DNA from: Dehalococcoidales bacterium
GTDB lineage: Bacteria; Chloroflexota; Dehalococcoidia; Dehalococcoidales; RBG-16-60-22
Length of the DNA: 64,000 bases
Reading direction: 5' to 3'
Assembly: GCA_016926115.1 (NCBI GenBank)
Contig: JAFGPF010000016.1
Coordinates: 1 to 64,000, forward strand
The notes under the pieces were generated by a model. It was not told the origin of the DNA. It ran no database searches and was given only the letters and a program-made list of their open reading frames with translations. The translations under genes were made by a program, and so were the position numbers. Every line of letters begins with the position of its first letter. The first letter of the stretch is position 1. Below are positions 56,278-64,000 of this stretch, in pieces.

Positions 56278-56829
56278 TTAACTTACTCCATCCTTGGCGA
56301 ACGGCATTCCAAGCTGCTCCAGCAGGTGCCTGCCGTCTTCATCCGTTTCAGCGGTGGTGATGATGGATATTTCTATTCCTCTCACCTTGTCAATCTTGTC
56401 ATAATCGATTTCCGGGAATAAAATCTGTTCCTGGAGACCAAGCGTATAATTGCCGCGTCCGTCGAAGGAGTCAGGGGAGACTCCCTGGAACTCGTGCATG
56501 CGGGGCAGGACGGCGTTGACCAGCTTATCGAGGAAGTCACACATTCTCTGTCCCCGCAGCGTTACTTTCAGCCCGATGGGCATTCCTTCCCTAAGTTTGA
56601 AGTTGGCGATGGATTTTCTGGCGCGTGTGGTCAGGGCATGCTGACCGGCGATAGCCACCAGGTCCTGCTCCGCCGCTTCCAGCGACTTGGCATTGGATAT
56701 GGCTTCTCCCACGCCTATATTGAGCACCACTTTTTCGAGCCTGGGCACCTGCATGACGTTCTTGTACCCGCAGATTTCCATCAGGCGGGGTACTACTTCT
56801 TCCTTATATTTGTCTTTAAGTCTCGCCAT
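56278..56829 (-). CDS. rplE: Ribosomal protein L5
   Basis: This 183-residue 5S rRNA-binding protein has [20 protein letters not shown] at the start and the [19 protein letters not shown] region towards the end. Confidence 0.97.
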   Translation of the reverse strand: MARLKDKYKEEVVPRLMEICGYKNVMQVPRLEKVVLNIGVGEAISNAKSLEAAEQDLVAIAGQHALTTRARKSIANFKLREGMPIGLKVTLRGQRMCDFLDKLVNAVLPRMHEFQGVSPDSFDGRGNYTLGLQEQILFPEIDYDKIDKVRGIEISIITTAETDEDGRHLLEQLGMPFAKDGVS

Positions 56830-57141
56830 TTATTCAATCACCTCGCCGCAGGCGTGGCAGATTCTTACCCTCCGCCCATCTTCCAGCTTCCGGTAGCCGA
56901 TGCGCCCCGGCTTGCCGCACTTATCGCAGAGCAGCATCACGTTGGCGACATCGACGGGCGCTTCCAGGTCGATAATTCCTGCCTGTTTTACGGCGCCCCG
57001 GGCTTTGGAATGCTTTTTAATAAAGTTAATACCTTCGATTATTACCTGCTGTTTCTTAGGATGGGCAAAACGCACCTTTCCCTTTTTACCCCTGTCCTTT
57101 CCCTTGATAACCAGTATCGTATCGTCTTTCCTGATTTTCAT
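56830..57141 (-). CDS. rplX: Ribosomal protein L24
   Basis: This 103-residue protein has the KOW motif (KDDTILVIKGKDRGKKGKV) for RNA binding and initiates assembly of the large subunit. Confidence 0.97.
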   Translation of the reverse strand: MKIRKDDTILVIKGKDRGKKGKVRFAHPKKQQVIIEGINFIKKHSKARGAVKQAGIIDLEAPVDVANVMLLCDKCGKPGRIGYRKLEDGRRVRICHACGEVIE

Positions 57142-57154
57142 AATGCTTCTGCCT

Positions 57155-57523
57155 TTATAATACCTCCGGCGCCAGGGATATTATCTTGGTATAATTTTTA
57201 TCCCGCAGTTCCCGGGCCACCGGACCGAATATCCGTGTACCTTTCGGCTCGTTTTTATCCGTCAGGATAACCGCCGCATTTTCGTCGAACTTGATATATG
57301 AACCGTCCGGACGCCGGTGGGGATGAGCCGTCCGTACTATTACCGCCCGGACGACATCGCCTTTCTTGGTGCCGGCATTCGGTATGGCCCGTTTCACGGA
57401 GGCGACGATAATATCACCGACTCGCGCGTATTTCCGCCTTGTGCCGCCGAGTACGTTGATGCACATAATCTCGCGGGCGCCGGTGTTGTCGGCTACTCTG
57501 AGCCTGGACTGCATCTGAATCAT
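57155..57523 (-). CDS. rplN: Ribosomal protein L14
   Basis: This 122-residue beta-barrel protein begins [20 protein letters not shown] and ends LAPEVL, exactly as the family does. It lies at the subunit interface. Confidence 0.98.
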   Translation of the reverse strand: MIQMQSRLRVADNTGAREIMCINVLGGTRRKYARVGDIIVASVKRAIPNAGTKKGDVVRAVIVRTAHPHRRPDGSYIKFDENAAVILTDKNEPKGTRIFGPVARELRDKNYTKIISLAPEVL

Positions 57524-57541
57524 GTCTGTTTCACCGTAATC

Positions 57542-57826
57542 CTAGTTTGTAATCTCCTGCGGTTTGATATCCGCTATTTCTCCCTTGGTTATAATTTCCG
57601 CCACTCGCCATCTCTTCAGCTTGGAAACGGGGCGGGTCTCTTCTATTCTTACCACATCGCCGACTTTACTCTGGTTCTTTTCGTCGTGGGCGTAGTATTT
57701 TACGACCCTCCTGATGGTCTTTTTATACAGCCGGTGGTGCTTGGGTGTATCCACCGCGACGATCACGGTCTTGTCCATTTTCTCGCTGATAACTTTACCG
57801 AACCTGGTCTTGCGTTTTGCTTCCAT
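57542..57826 (-). CDS. rpsQ: Ribosomal protein S17
   Basis: This 94-residue OB-fold protein contains GKVISEKMDKTVIVAV and YAHDEKNQSKVGDVVRIEETRPVSK, both typical. It binds the 5' domain of 16S rRNA. Confidence 0.97.
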   Translation of the reverse strand: MEAKRKTRFGKVISEKMDKTVIVAVDTPKHHRLYKKTIRRVVKYYAHDEKNQSKVGDVVRIEETRPVSKLKRWRVAEIITKGEIADIKPQEITN

Positions 57827-57837
57827 AATATCCTGAC

Positions 57838-58038
57838 CTACCTTATACCCAGTTCCTTTTCCGTGATGAGGGTATTTAGCCGGGCAATCTTCCTCTTTAC
57901 CCTGCGTACTTCACGGTGGTTCACCAGCTGCTTGGTTTCCAGGCGAAAACGCAGGTTGAAAAGTTCCTGATGGGTCTCTTCGAGCTGCTTTTCCAGGTCT
58001 TCCTTGCTCATATTTCTAAATTCTTCAAGATTAGCCAT
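57838..58038 (-). CDS. rpmC: Ribosomal protein L29
   Basis: This 66-residue helical hairpin protein ([14 protein letters not shown] and [10 protein letters not shown]) sits at the peptide exit near the signal-recognition particle site. Confidence 0.96.
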   Translation of the reverse strand: MANLEEFRNMSKEDLEKQLEETHQELFNLRFRLETKQLVNHREVRRVKRKIARLNTLITEKELGIR

Positions 58039-58046
58039 GTTTTGAC

Positions 58047-58484
58047 CTACTTCGCCGTTTCACCACCCACGGTGATGCTTTCTCTTAAAATAAATCTTGT
58101 TTTCAGCGGCAGTTTGTGCGCCGCCAGGCGTATCGCTTCTTTGGCTACGTTTTCACCGACTCCCGCCATTTCGAAAATAATTTTGCCAGCCCTGACCACG
58201 GCTACCCAGTGGTCCGGGGCGCCCTTGCCGCTGCCCATGCGCGTTTCCGCCGCTTTCTTGCTGACCGGCTTGTCGGGGAAAACGCGTATCCAGACTTTGC
58301 CGCCGCGCCGGATGTGGCGGGTGATGGCGCGCCGCGCCGCCTCAATCTGGGCGGCGGTTAACCAGGCGGATTCGAGCGCCTGGAGGCCGTAATCACCGAA
58401 GTCGATGACATTGCCGGAATTGGCTTTGCCGCGACGGCGTCCCCGATGCGCTTTTCGATATTTAACACGTTTAGGCTGCTGCAT
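58047..58484 (-). CDS. rplP: Ribosomal protein L16
   Basis: This 145-residue protein contains [22 protein letters not shown] and [12 protein letters not shown], the highly conserved tRNA-contacting regions. It overlaps the end of the rpsC tail by 14 bases. Confidence 0.97.
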   Translation of the reverse strand: MQQPKRVKYRKAHRGRRRGKANSGNVIDFGDYGLQALESAWLTAAQIEAARRAITRHIRRGGKVWIRVFPDKPVSKKAAETRMGSGKGAPDHWVAVVRAGKIIFEMAGVGENVAKEAIRLAAHKLPLKTRFILRESITVGGETAK

Positions 58485-59703
58485 CCTCGGGTTTATCCTC
58501 CTCTGTATCCTGCTTTACGTCAGTATCTTTTTTCTCTGCCTTGGCTTTGGTTGCCTTTTTCGCCTTGGGCTTGGCTGGTTTTTCTTCCTCGTTCGTCTTA
58601 TCTTCGGCCTTTGCCTTGGTCGTCTTCTTCGCCTTGGGCTTGGCGGGTTTCTCCGCCTCGGGGGCGGGCTTCTCTTTGGCTGACGCCTTAGCCGGTTTTT
58701 CTTCTGCCGGCGCCTTTTCCTCGGTCATCTTAGCTTCGGCTTTCGCCTTTGTCATCTTCTTTGCCCTGGGCTTGGCGGGTTCTTTCACCTCGGCAGCCGG
58801 AGCCTCTTCAGGCTTTTCAGGCGGAGCTTCTTCGGTCACGGCTTCCGCCGGTTTTGCTGCTTCCGCAGCCGGAGCTTTAGCGGCGGTGGCTTCCTCTGGT
58901 TTTTCTTCAGCTTCTTTAGCCGGGGCTGCCTCGGCTACCGCTTTGGCGGGCACTTCTTCAGGTTTTTCCACCGGTGCTTCTTCAACTACAGCTTCTGCCG
59001 GTTTTGCGGCTGCTTCAGCAGTCGGAGCTTCCGTGGCCGCTTCCTCGGGTTTCTCTTCGACCTCGGCTACTTTAAGTTCGGGCAATATCTGTCCTTTATA
59101 AATCCATACTTTGACGCCGATGCGTCCCAGCGTGGTATGCGCCTCGGTAAATCCGTAATCAATGTCAGCCCGCAGCGTATGGAGCGGCACCTGCCCCTGG
59201 TGGGAGGTCTGGCGGCGGGCGATTTCCGCGTTCCCGAGCCTGCCGGCGCAGCTTACTTTTATGCCCTTGGCGCCGGCCTGGATGGTGCGGAAAATGGCCT
59301 GTTTCATGGCGCGGCGATAGGCCACGCGGCGCTCGATTTGCTCGGCTACCGAGCGTGCGACCAGGTAGGCGTCCAGTTCCGGCTGGCGCACTTCCTGGAT
59401 GTTTAATCTAATTCTCTTCCCGACAAGTCCCTCGAGGTGCTGCCTCATCTCATCGACGCGCTGTCCGCCCCTGCCGATGACGATGCCGGGTCGGGCGGTG
59501 TACAGCGTGATGGTGACGTCCTTGGCCTGGCGGTCGATTTCTATCAGGGAGATGGCGGCTTCCGGGTACTTGTTTTTTATTTCCTCCCGGAGTTTGTTGT
59601 CTTCTTGGACGAACTCGGCATAGTTGGTATCGCTGTACCACTTGGACTGCCAGTCTTTAATGACTCCCAGCCTGAAACCTACCGGGTGAACTTTATGACC
59701 CAA
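58471..59703 (-). CDS. rpsC: Ribosomal protein S3 with a tail of about 200 residues
   Basis: The first about 207 residues are standard S3: the KH domain with [15 protein letters not shown] and a C-terminal part ending [15 protein letters not shown]3 usually has about 210-240 residues; here it has 410. The added tail is Ala/Glu/Pro/Lys-rich, with a duplicated block ([19 protein letters not shown] and [19 protein letters not shown]) and then three copies of KP(K/R)AKKxTKAKAE, resembling histone H1-type tails. The tail may be disordered. It would point from the mRNA entry side of the small subunit. It stays in frame to a stop that overlaps rplP. Confidence 0.95.
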   Translation of the reverse strand: MGHKVHPVGFRLGVIKDWQSKWYSDTNYAEFVQEDNKLREEIKNKYPEAAISLIEIDRQAKDVTITLYTARPGIVIGRGGQRVDEMRQHLEGLVGKRIRLNIQEVRQPELDAYLVARSVAEQIERRVAYRRAMKQAIFRTIQAGAKGIKVSCAGRLGNAEIARRQTSHQGQVPLHTLRADIDYGFTEAHTTLGRIGVKVWIYKGQILPELKVAEVEEKPEEAATEAPTAEAAAKPAEAVVEEAPVEKPEEVPAKAVAEAAPAKEAEEKPEEATAAKAPAAEAAKPAEAVTEEAPPEKPEEAPAAEVKEPAKPRAKKMTKAKAEAKMTEEKAPAEEKPAKASAKEKPAPEAEKPAKPKAKKTTKAKAEDKTNEEEKPAKPKAKKATKAKAEKKDTDVKQDTEEDKPEDAAA

Positions 59704-60042
59704 TTATCCCTCCTGCTCAGCAACGATTACCGTAATATGGCTGCTATGCTTTCGTATAGGGCTTACCCGTCCCCTCGAGCGGGGCCGGAACCTGCGCATG
59801 CTGCGCGCCTCATCCACGTAAATGCTGACAACCTTTAAATCGGCGGGGTCTATCTGAAAGTTGTTCTCGGCGTTGGATGCCGCCGACTTCACTACCTTGG
59901 CGACGACCCTGGCTTTAGGCGTCGGCGTGAACTTGAGCAGCGTCAGCGCCTCGTCGACTTTCTTGCCCCGCACCATATCCGCCAGCGGACGCACCTTGCT
60001 GGCCGGTATTCCTGTATTTTTCGCTACGGCTCTAACTTCCAC
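59704..60042 (-). CDS. rplV: Ribosomal protein L22
   Basis: This 112-residue protein has the loop RSMRRFRPRSRGRVSPIRKHSSH that lines the exit tunnel, where macrolide resistance mutations occur in other bacteria. Confidence 0.97.
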   Translation of the reverse strand: MEVRAVAKNTGIPASKVRPLADMVRGKKVDEALTLLKFTPTPKARVVAKVVKSAASNAENNFQIDPADLKVVSIYVDEARSMRRFRPRSRGRVSPIRKHSSHITVIVAEQEG

Positions 60043-60048
60043 TTCTTG

Positions 60049-60339
60049 CTATCTCTTTCTTACCTGGGTTACTTTCTCGGACCTGGCGACGTGCCCCCGG
60101 AAGGTACGCGTGTTGGCGAACTCGCCCAGTTTATGCCCGACCATGTTCTCGTTGATATAGATGGGCACGTGTCTCCGGCCGTCGTGGACGCCGATGGTCA
60201 GTCCCACCATCTGTGGTAGTATGGTTGACGACCGCGCCCAGGTCTTGATTACCGTTTTCTTACCGGAGCGAATCGCGGCATCTATCTTCTTTTCCAGCTT
60301 GGTGTCAACTGCCGGTCCTTTTTTCGTCGACCTTGACAT
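60049..60339 (-). CDS. rpsS: Ribosomal protein S19
   Basis: This 96-residue protein has [29 protein letters not shown] and [16 protein letters not shown], the hallmark of S19 in the 30S head. Confidence 0.97.
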   Translation of the reverse strand: MSRSTKKGPAVDTKLEKKIDAAIRSGKKTVIKTWARSSTILPQMVGLTIGVHDGRRHVPIYINENMVGHKLGEFANTRTFRGHVARSEKVTQVRKR

Positions 60340-60356
60340 AGTACCCCTCTATCCGT

Positions 60357-61184
60357 CTATTTTCCTCTGCGTTTGACTATCATTCTATCGGAAGCCTTGG
60401 GCTTGCGCGTTTTATAACCCAGCGCTGGTTTACCCCAGGGCGTCTTGGGCCCGGGCATGCCCACCGGCGAGCGGCCCTCGCCGCCCCCGTGGGGATGGTC
60501 GCGCGGGCTCATGGCGGAGCCCCTGACCGTGGGTCTCCACCCCAGGTGCCGTTTGCGCCCTGCCTTGCCCAGGCTGATATTCTGGTGTTCCACGTTCCCT
60601 ATCTGGCCGATGGTCGCCATGCATTCGCTGGGGACGCGGCGCAGCTCTCCGGACGGAAGGCGGAGCAAAACGTACTTGCCTTCTTTAGCCATCAGCTGTG
60701 CTGATGCCCCGGCGCTGCGTACCATCTGTCCGCCTTTGCCGGGTATCATTTCAATATTATGTATCTGCGTGCCCGAGGGCATCTGGTTCATGGGCAGGGT
60801 GTTCCCCGGTTTAATCTCGGCTTTACTGCCGGACATAATCATGTCGTCTACATTAAGTCCCACGGGCGCCAGTATGTAGCGTTTTTCCCCGTCGACGTAG
60901 TGAATGAGGGCGATGCGCGCCGAGCGGTTGGGGTCGTATTCGATTGCGGCTACGCGACCCGGAATGTCTATCTTGTCCCGCTTAAAATCGATTATGCGCA
61001 GTCGGCGTTTTTCGCCGCCGCCCCGGTGACGCACGGTAATCTTGCCGCGGAAATTACGTCCCGCTTGCTTCTTTTTGGGCAGCAGCAGCGATTTCTCTGG
61101 CTTGCTCTTGGTTATCTCGTCGAAGGTATAGCCGCTCATGCCCCGTCTGCCCGGGGAGGTCGGTCGGTATATCTTTAGTGCCAC
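60357..61184 (-). CDS. rplB: Ribosomal protein L2
   Basis: This 275-residue protein contains the conserved loop [24 protein letters not shown], with the His needed for subunit joining and peptidyl transfer support. It ends in the basic IVKRRGK. Confidence 0.98.
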   Translation of the reverse strand: MALKIYRPTSPGRRGMSGYTFDEITKSKPEKSLLLPKKKQAGRNFRGKITVRHRGGGEKRRLRIIDFKRDKIDIPGRVAAIEYDPNRSARIALIHYVDGEKRYILAPVGLNVDDMIMSGSKAEIKPGNTLPMNQMPSGTQIHNIEMIPGKGGQMVRSAGASAQLMAKEGKYVLLRLPSGELRRVPSECMATIGQIGNVEHQNISLGKAGRKRHLGWRPTVRGSAMSPRDHPHGGGEGRSPVGMPGPKTPWGKPALGYKTRKPKASDRMIVKRRGK

Positions 61185-61201
61185 TCAGCTTCCCCCTTCA
61201 T

Positions 61202-61486
61202 TTAAACACCTTCAAAGAATTCTATCTTGTCCCCTTCCTGAAGGGTGACAATCGCTTTTTTCCAGGGTCGGGTCAGTATCTGCCGGCGTCCCACGCGGCG
61301 CGTCTTACTCGGCATGGTAACGACATTGACCCCGGTTACCTTTACGCTGAAAGCCTTTTCCACAGCCTCCTTAATCATGGGCTTATTAGCCCCGGTGGCT
61401 ATCTCAAAGGCGTATTTATTTCTTGTTTGCAGTTCGGTGCTTTTTTCGGTTATCAGCGGTCGTTTTAGCACCTGGTACAGATGCAT
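61202..61486 (-). CDS. rplW: Ribosomal protein L23
   Basis: This 94-residue tunnel-exit protein begins YQVLKRPLITEKSTEL, as usual. Its start (with GGGGGAG upstream) lies inside the end of rplD, with an overlap of 71 bases. Confidence 0.96.
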   Translation of the reverse strand: MHLYQVLKRPLITEKSTELQTRNKYAFEIATGANKPMIKEAVEKAFSVKVTGVNVVTMPSKTRRVGRRQILTRPWKKAIVTLQEGDKIEFFEGV

Positions 61487-62129
61487 CTTCTCCCCCTTGT
61501 GTCAGTCCGTTGCCCCATAATTTTTCCGCCACCCGTACCGCAGCCTCGGTCATGAGCAGCGTTTTACAGGCGAGTATATCCAGTATATTCAGTACGCCGG
61601 CAGGCATCGTCTTGACTTGCGGTATGTTGCGAGCCGATTTTATTACGTTTTCTTCCGGTTCCGGTGTCACGACTAAAGTCGAAGAGCCTATCCCGAGAGC
61701 CGCCAGGATTTCCGCCATCTGTTTGGTTTTCGGCTCGGTAAAGTCGAACCCCTCCAGTATTTTCAGTTCGCCGTCGCCCGCCTTGGCGGAGAGGACGCAC
61801 CTGATGGCCAGGCGGCGCATCTTTTTGGGTATTTCCTGCCGGAAGTCCCTGGGGTGAGGCCCGAAGGTAATACCGCCACCTCGGCGCAGTGGGCTTTTTT
61901 TGCTGCCCGCACGGGCGTAGCCGGTGCCCTTCTGGCGGTACAGCTTGCGGGTGCTACCCCGAACATTAGCCCTGGTCTTGGATGAGGATGTTCCCTGGCG
62001 CCGGTTAGCCTGCAGTCCCACCATTACCTGGTGTACCACGGCTTCGTTAAACGGCACGGCGAATACCGCGTCACTGACGTCTATCTGTCGGACTTCCTCG
62101 CCGGTTAGGTTGTAGATCGGGACTTTCAC
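61416..62129 (-). CDS. rplD: Ribosomal protein L4 with C-terminal extension
   Basis: This 237-residue protein has the loop RRQGTSSSKTRANVRGSTRK reaching the exit tunnel and GGGITFGPHPRDF. L4 usually ends near 205-210 residues; here an extra hydrophilic tail (TQGGEDASVPGAKTTADNRK) overlaps the first 71 bases of rplW in another frame. Confidence 0.95.
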   Translation of the reverse strand: MKVPIYNLTGEEVRQIDVSDAVFAVPFNEAVVHQVMVGLQANRRQGTSSSKTRANVRGSTRKLYRQKGTGYARAGSKKSPLRRGGGITFGPHPRDFRQEIPKKMRRLAIRCVLSAKAGDGELKILEGFDFTEPKTKQMAEILAALGIGSSTLVVTPEPEENVIKSARNIPQVKTMPAGVLNILDILACKTLLMTEAAVRVAEKLWGNGLTQGGEDASVPGAKTTADNRKKHRTANKK

Positions 62130-62130
62130 C

Positions 62131-62763
62131 TTATTTCTTTCCTCTCTTGGACTTTCTTATCAATAACAGCGCGTTGGTCCCCCCGGGCACCGCGCCCTTG
62201 ACCAGCAGCAGGTTGCGGGCGGGGTCTGCCTCCAGTACCTCCAGGTTGACGGCGGTGACGCGCTTGCTTCCCAGGTGACCGGGCAGGCGCTTGCCTTTGT
62301 AGACCCGGCCTGGCGTGGTCGTTGAGCCGACCGAACCCGGGGAACGGTGGCGGTCTGACTGTCCGTGTGTCTTGGGCCCGCCCCGGAAATGATAACGTTT
62401 CACCACCCCGGCAAATCCTTTGCCCTTGGACGTGCCGGTAATATCCACTACGTCTCCCGCTTTAAAAAGGCTGACGTCAACCGTCTGACCGGCCTCGACC
62501 GGCTGGCTCTCGTCAATTTTAAATTCTCGCAGGTATCTGAATTTCACAGGTTGTTTATCCTTGCCCTTGCCGCGTTTGCCGGACTTCTCCTTCTTTATTT
62601 CGCCGAAGCCAAGCTTGGCGGCGCTGTAGCCTTCTTTTTCCACGGTTTTTACCTGCGTAATGGTGCAGGGGCCGGCCTCGATGGCGGTTATCGCCTCGGT
62701 CTTGCCACCCTCACCGAAAATCTGGGTCATACCCAGTTTTTTCCCTATCATTCCTTCAGTCAT
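62131..62763 (-). CDS. rplC: Ribosomal protein L3
   Basis: This 210-residue protein starts IGKKLGMTQIF and contains GTSKGKGFAGVVKRYHFRGGP, the long loop reaching the peptidyl transferase centre. Confidence 0.98.
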   Translation of the reverse strand: MTEGMIGKKLGMTQIFGEGGKTEAITAIEAGPCTITQVKTVEKEGYSAAKLGFGEIKKEKSGKRGKGKDKQPVKFRYLREFKIDESQPVEAGQTVDVSLFKAGDVVDITGTSKGKGFAGVVKRYHFRGGPKTHGQSDRHRSPGSVGSTTTPGRVYKGKRLPGHLGSKRVTAVNLEVLEADPARNLLLVKGAVPGGTNALLLIRKSKRGKK

Positions 62764-62785
62764 AATTTCACCAGTTCAAAGGTAA

Positions 62786-63094
62786 CTAGAGTTTGATGTC
62801 TATTTCCACTCCCGATGGTAGATTCAACTTGGTCAGCGCATCGATGGTCTTGGAGGTCGTCTCGATGATATCGATAAGACGCTTGTGGGTGCGTATCTCG
62901 AATTGCTCCTGCGAGTCCTTATCGATAAAAGGAGAGCGTATGACGCTGAATTTCTGGATGCGTGTGGGCAGCGGTACCGGTCCGACGGCTACGGCGCCGG
63001 TACTTTCCACCGCCTCCAGTATCTGCCTTGCCGACTGGTCTACCACCCGGTGGTCGAAACCCTTTAGTTTAATACGGATTTTCTGTTTAGCCAT
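62786..63094 (-). CDS. rpsJ: Ribosomal protein S10
   Basis: This 102-residue protein ([39 protein letters not shown]) is the first gene of the S10 operon and also the NusE antitermination partner. It overlaps the fusA stop by eight bases; no tuf gene lies between. Confidence 0.98.
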   Translation of the reverse strand: MAKQKIRIKLKGFDHRVVDQSARQILEAVESTGAVAVGPVPLPTRIQKFSVIRSPFIDKDSQEQFEIRTHKRLIDIIETTSKTIDALTKLNLPSGVEIDIKL

Positions 63095-64000
63095 ATTTCC
63101 TGCCTACAGCTTTTTCGACGATTTCGTCTCTGATGTCTGCCGGTACCTGTTCGTAGCTGTGAAATTCCAGGGAGTGAGTCGCCCTGCCCTGGGTAAGTGA
63201 CCGCAACTGGGTGGCGTAGCCGAACGACTCCGCCATGGGTATCAGGCAGTGAATGACGTACATTTCTTCCTGCGTTTCCACTTTACCGACGTGTCCCCGT
63301 CTTGAATTAAGGTCGCCGATGATATCCCCGAGGAACTGCTCCGGCGCCACGACTTCCAGGCTCATTATGGGTTCGAGGAGGACGGGCTTGCCTTTCTTGA
63401 CGCCATCACGCAGCGCTATGGAGGCCGCCATCTTGAAAGCCAGTTCCGAGGAATCGACCTCGTGGTAGGAGCCGTCGTAAAGGGTTGCTTTGAGGTCGAC
63501 TACCTGGTAGCCGGCAACCACGCCGGTCTCCATGGCTTCCTTGATTCCTGTCTGTACCGGCGGGACATACTGCCGCGGTATCGTGCCGCCTTTGATGGCG
63601 TCGACGAACTCGAAGCCTTTGCCGCGTTCCAGCGGCTCCAGCTCGATATTGACGTGCCCGTACTGGCCACGTCCACCGCTCTGCCGGATGAACTTGCCTT
63701 CCACTTTTACCGGCTCGGTAATCGTCTCCTTATAGGCGACGCGCGGTCTGCCTACCTTGACGCCCACCCTGAATTCGCTGATGAGCCGGCTGACGATTAC
63801 CTCCAGGTGAAGCTCGCCCATGCCGGAGACGATGGTCTGCCCGGTTTCTTCATTATAAGCGACCTTGAAAGTAGGGTCTTCCTCGGTGAGTTTCTGAAGG
63901 GAATCGCCCAGCTTGTCCTGGTCCGCCCGTGTCTTGGGCTCGATGGCTACGGAAATCACCGGTTCCGGGAACCTGATGGACTCCAGCAATATCGATTTGG
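63087..64000 (-). CDS. fusA: Elongation factor G, C-terminal part
   Basis: This is the C-terminal about 304 residues of EF-G, the translocation GTPase of about 690 residues. The frame is open to the window edge, so the N-terminal part with the GTP-binding domain lies outside. [29 protein letters not shown], and [12 protein letters not shown] in domain IV are seen, as well as the C-terminal [21 protein letters not shown]. It is directly followed by rpsJ. Confidence 0.97.
   Translation of the reverse strand, partial: KSILLESIRFPEPVISVAIEPKTRADQDKLGDSLQKLTEEDPTFKVAYNEETGQTIVSGMGELHLEVIVSRLISEFRVGVKVGRPRVAYKETITEPVKVEGKFIRQSGGRGQYGHVNIELEPLERGKGFEFVDAIKGGTIPRQYVPPVQTGIKEAMETGVVAGYQVVDLKATLYDGSYHEVDSSELAFKMAASIALRDGVKKGKPVLLEPIMSLEVVAPEQFLGDIIGDLNSRRGHVGKVETQEEMYVIHCLIPMAESFGYATQLRSLTQGRATHSLEFHSYEQVPADIRDEIVEKAVGRKYG

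Noticed and set aside
58541..59101. An Ala/Ser/Phe-rich open frame of 186 codons opposite the S3 tail
   Set aside because: It is the antisense of the repetitive Ala/Glu/Lys codons; hydrophobic Ala/Phe repeats follow from that, not from a membrane protein.

Overview
The window reads as a gene-dense bacterial chromosome of moderately high GC content, with no mobile element, CRISPR array, rRNA or tRNA that I could recognise. The gene content suggests Chloroflexota, most likely class Dehalococcoidia or a relative. The indications are an 11-subunit complex I without the NADH module (nuoA,B,C,D,H,I,J,K,L,M,N only), an indolepyruvate:ferredoxin oxidoreductase (iorAB), a bifunctional phosphoglucose/phosphomannose isomerase, zinc-type S14 and frequent GTG/TTG starts. 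This placement is inference from gene content, not a database match.

Layout. 0-11.9 kb: accessory genes. These are two short-chain dehydrogenases, an unrecognised membrane protein, a lipoprotein, a TetR-controlled RND/MMPL exporter, a nine-repeat CARDB surface protein, a tiny ferredoxin-like gene, the Mn exporter mntP, a PadR regulator with a small membrane protein, and a methyltransferase. 11.9-22.4 kb: the nuo operon on the minus strand (nuoA to nuoN), interrupted between nuoK and nuoL by hairpins and two small genes. 22.5-27.2 kb: a GNAT gene with a 27-residue upstream peptide, then iorA-iorB-aminotransferase for amino-acid-derived 2-oxoacid oxidation. 27.4-32.1 kb: Fur with a His-tailed membrane protein, a lipoprotein with a possible caspase-like fold, and a Ca-type P-ATPase. 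32.2-38.9 kb: hsp20 and the trehalose pair otsAB diverge from a CRP/FNR-type palindrome; glgC-galT-nitroreductase run in from the other side. 38.2-45.7 kb: small proteins, ahcY-metK (SAM cycle), a phosphohexomutase that seems to start at ATA, PGI/PMI and small membrane proteins. 45.8-64.0 kb: one long minus-strand ribosomal cluster in the order fusA (partial)-S10-spc-alpha-truA-rplM-rpsI, ending at a rho-independent terminator.

How it fits together. The nuo complex would take electrons from reduced ferredoxin or another donor rather than NADH, while IorAB makes reduced ferredoxin from aromatic 2-oxoacids supplied by the neighbouring aminotransferase. Trehalose, ADP-glucose and hexose-phosphate enzymes form a carbohydrate/stress module. 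The ribosomal cluster is ordinary in order, but S3 carries a tail of about 200 residues rich in Ala/Glu/Lys and RpoA a tail of about 75 residues; the two tails share a Lys-rich motif.

I saw no complete unknown multi-gene system. The points most worth a second look are the S3/RpoA tails, the palindromic repeat family at 41.8 and 47.45 kb (one copy lies within the truA 5' end), the ATA-start phosphohexomutase, the CRP-type site placed for class II activation of hsp20, and a set of very small genes (42, 48, 27 and 47 residues) with good ribosome-binding sites.
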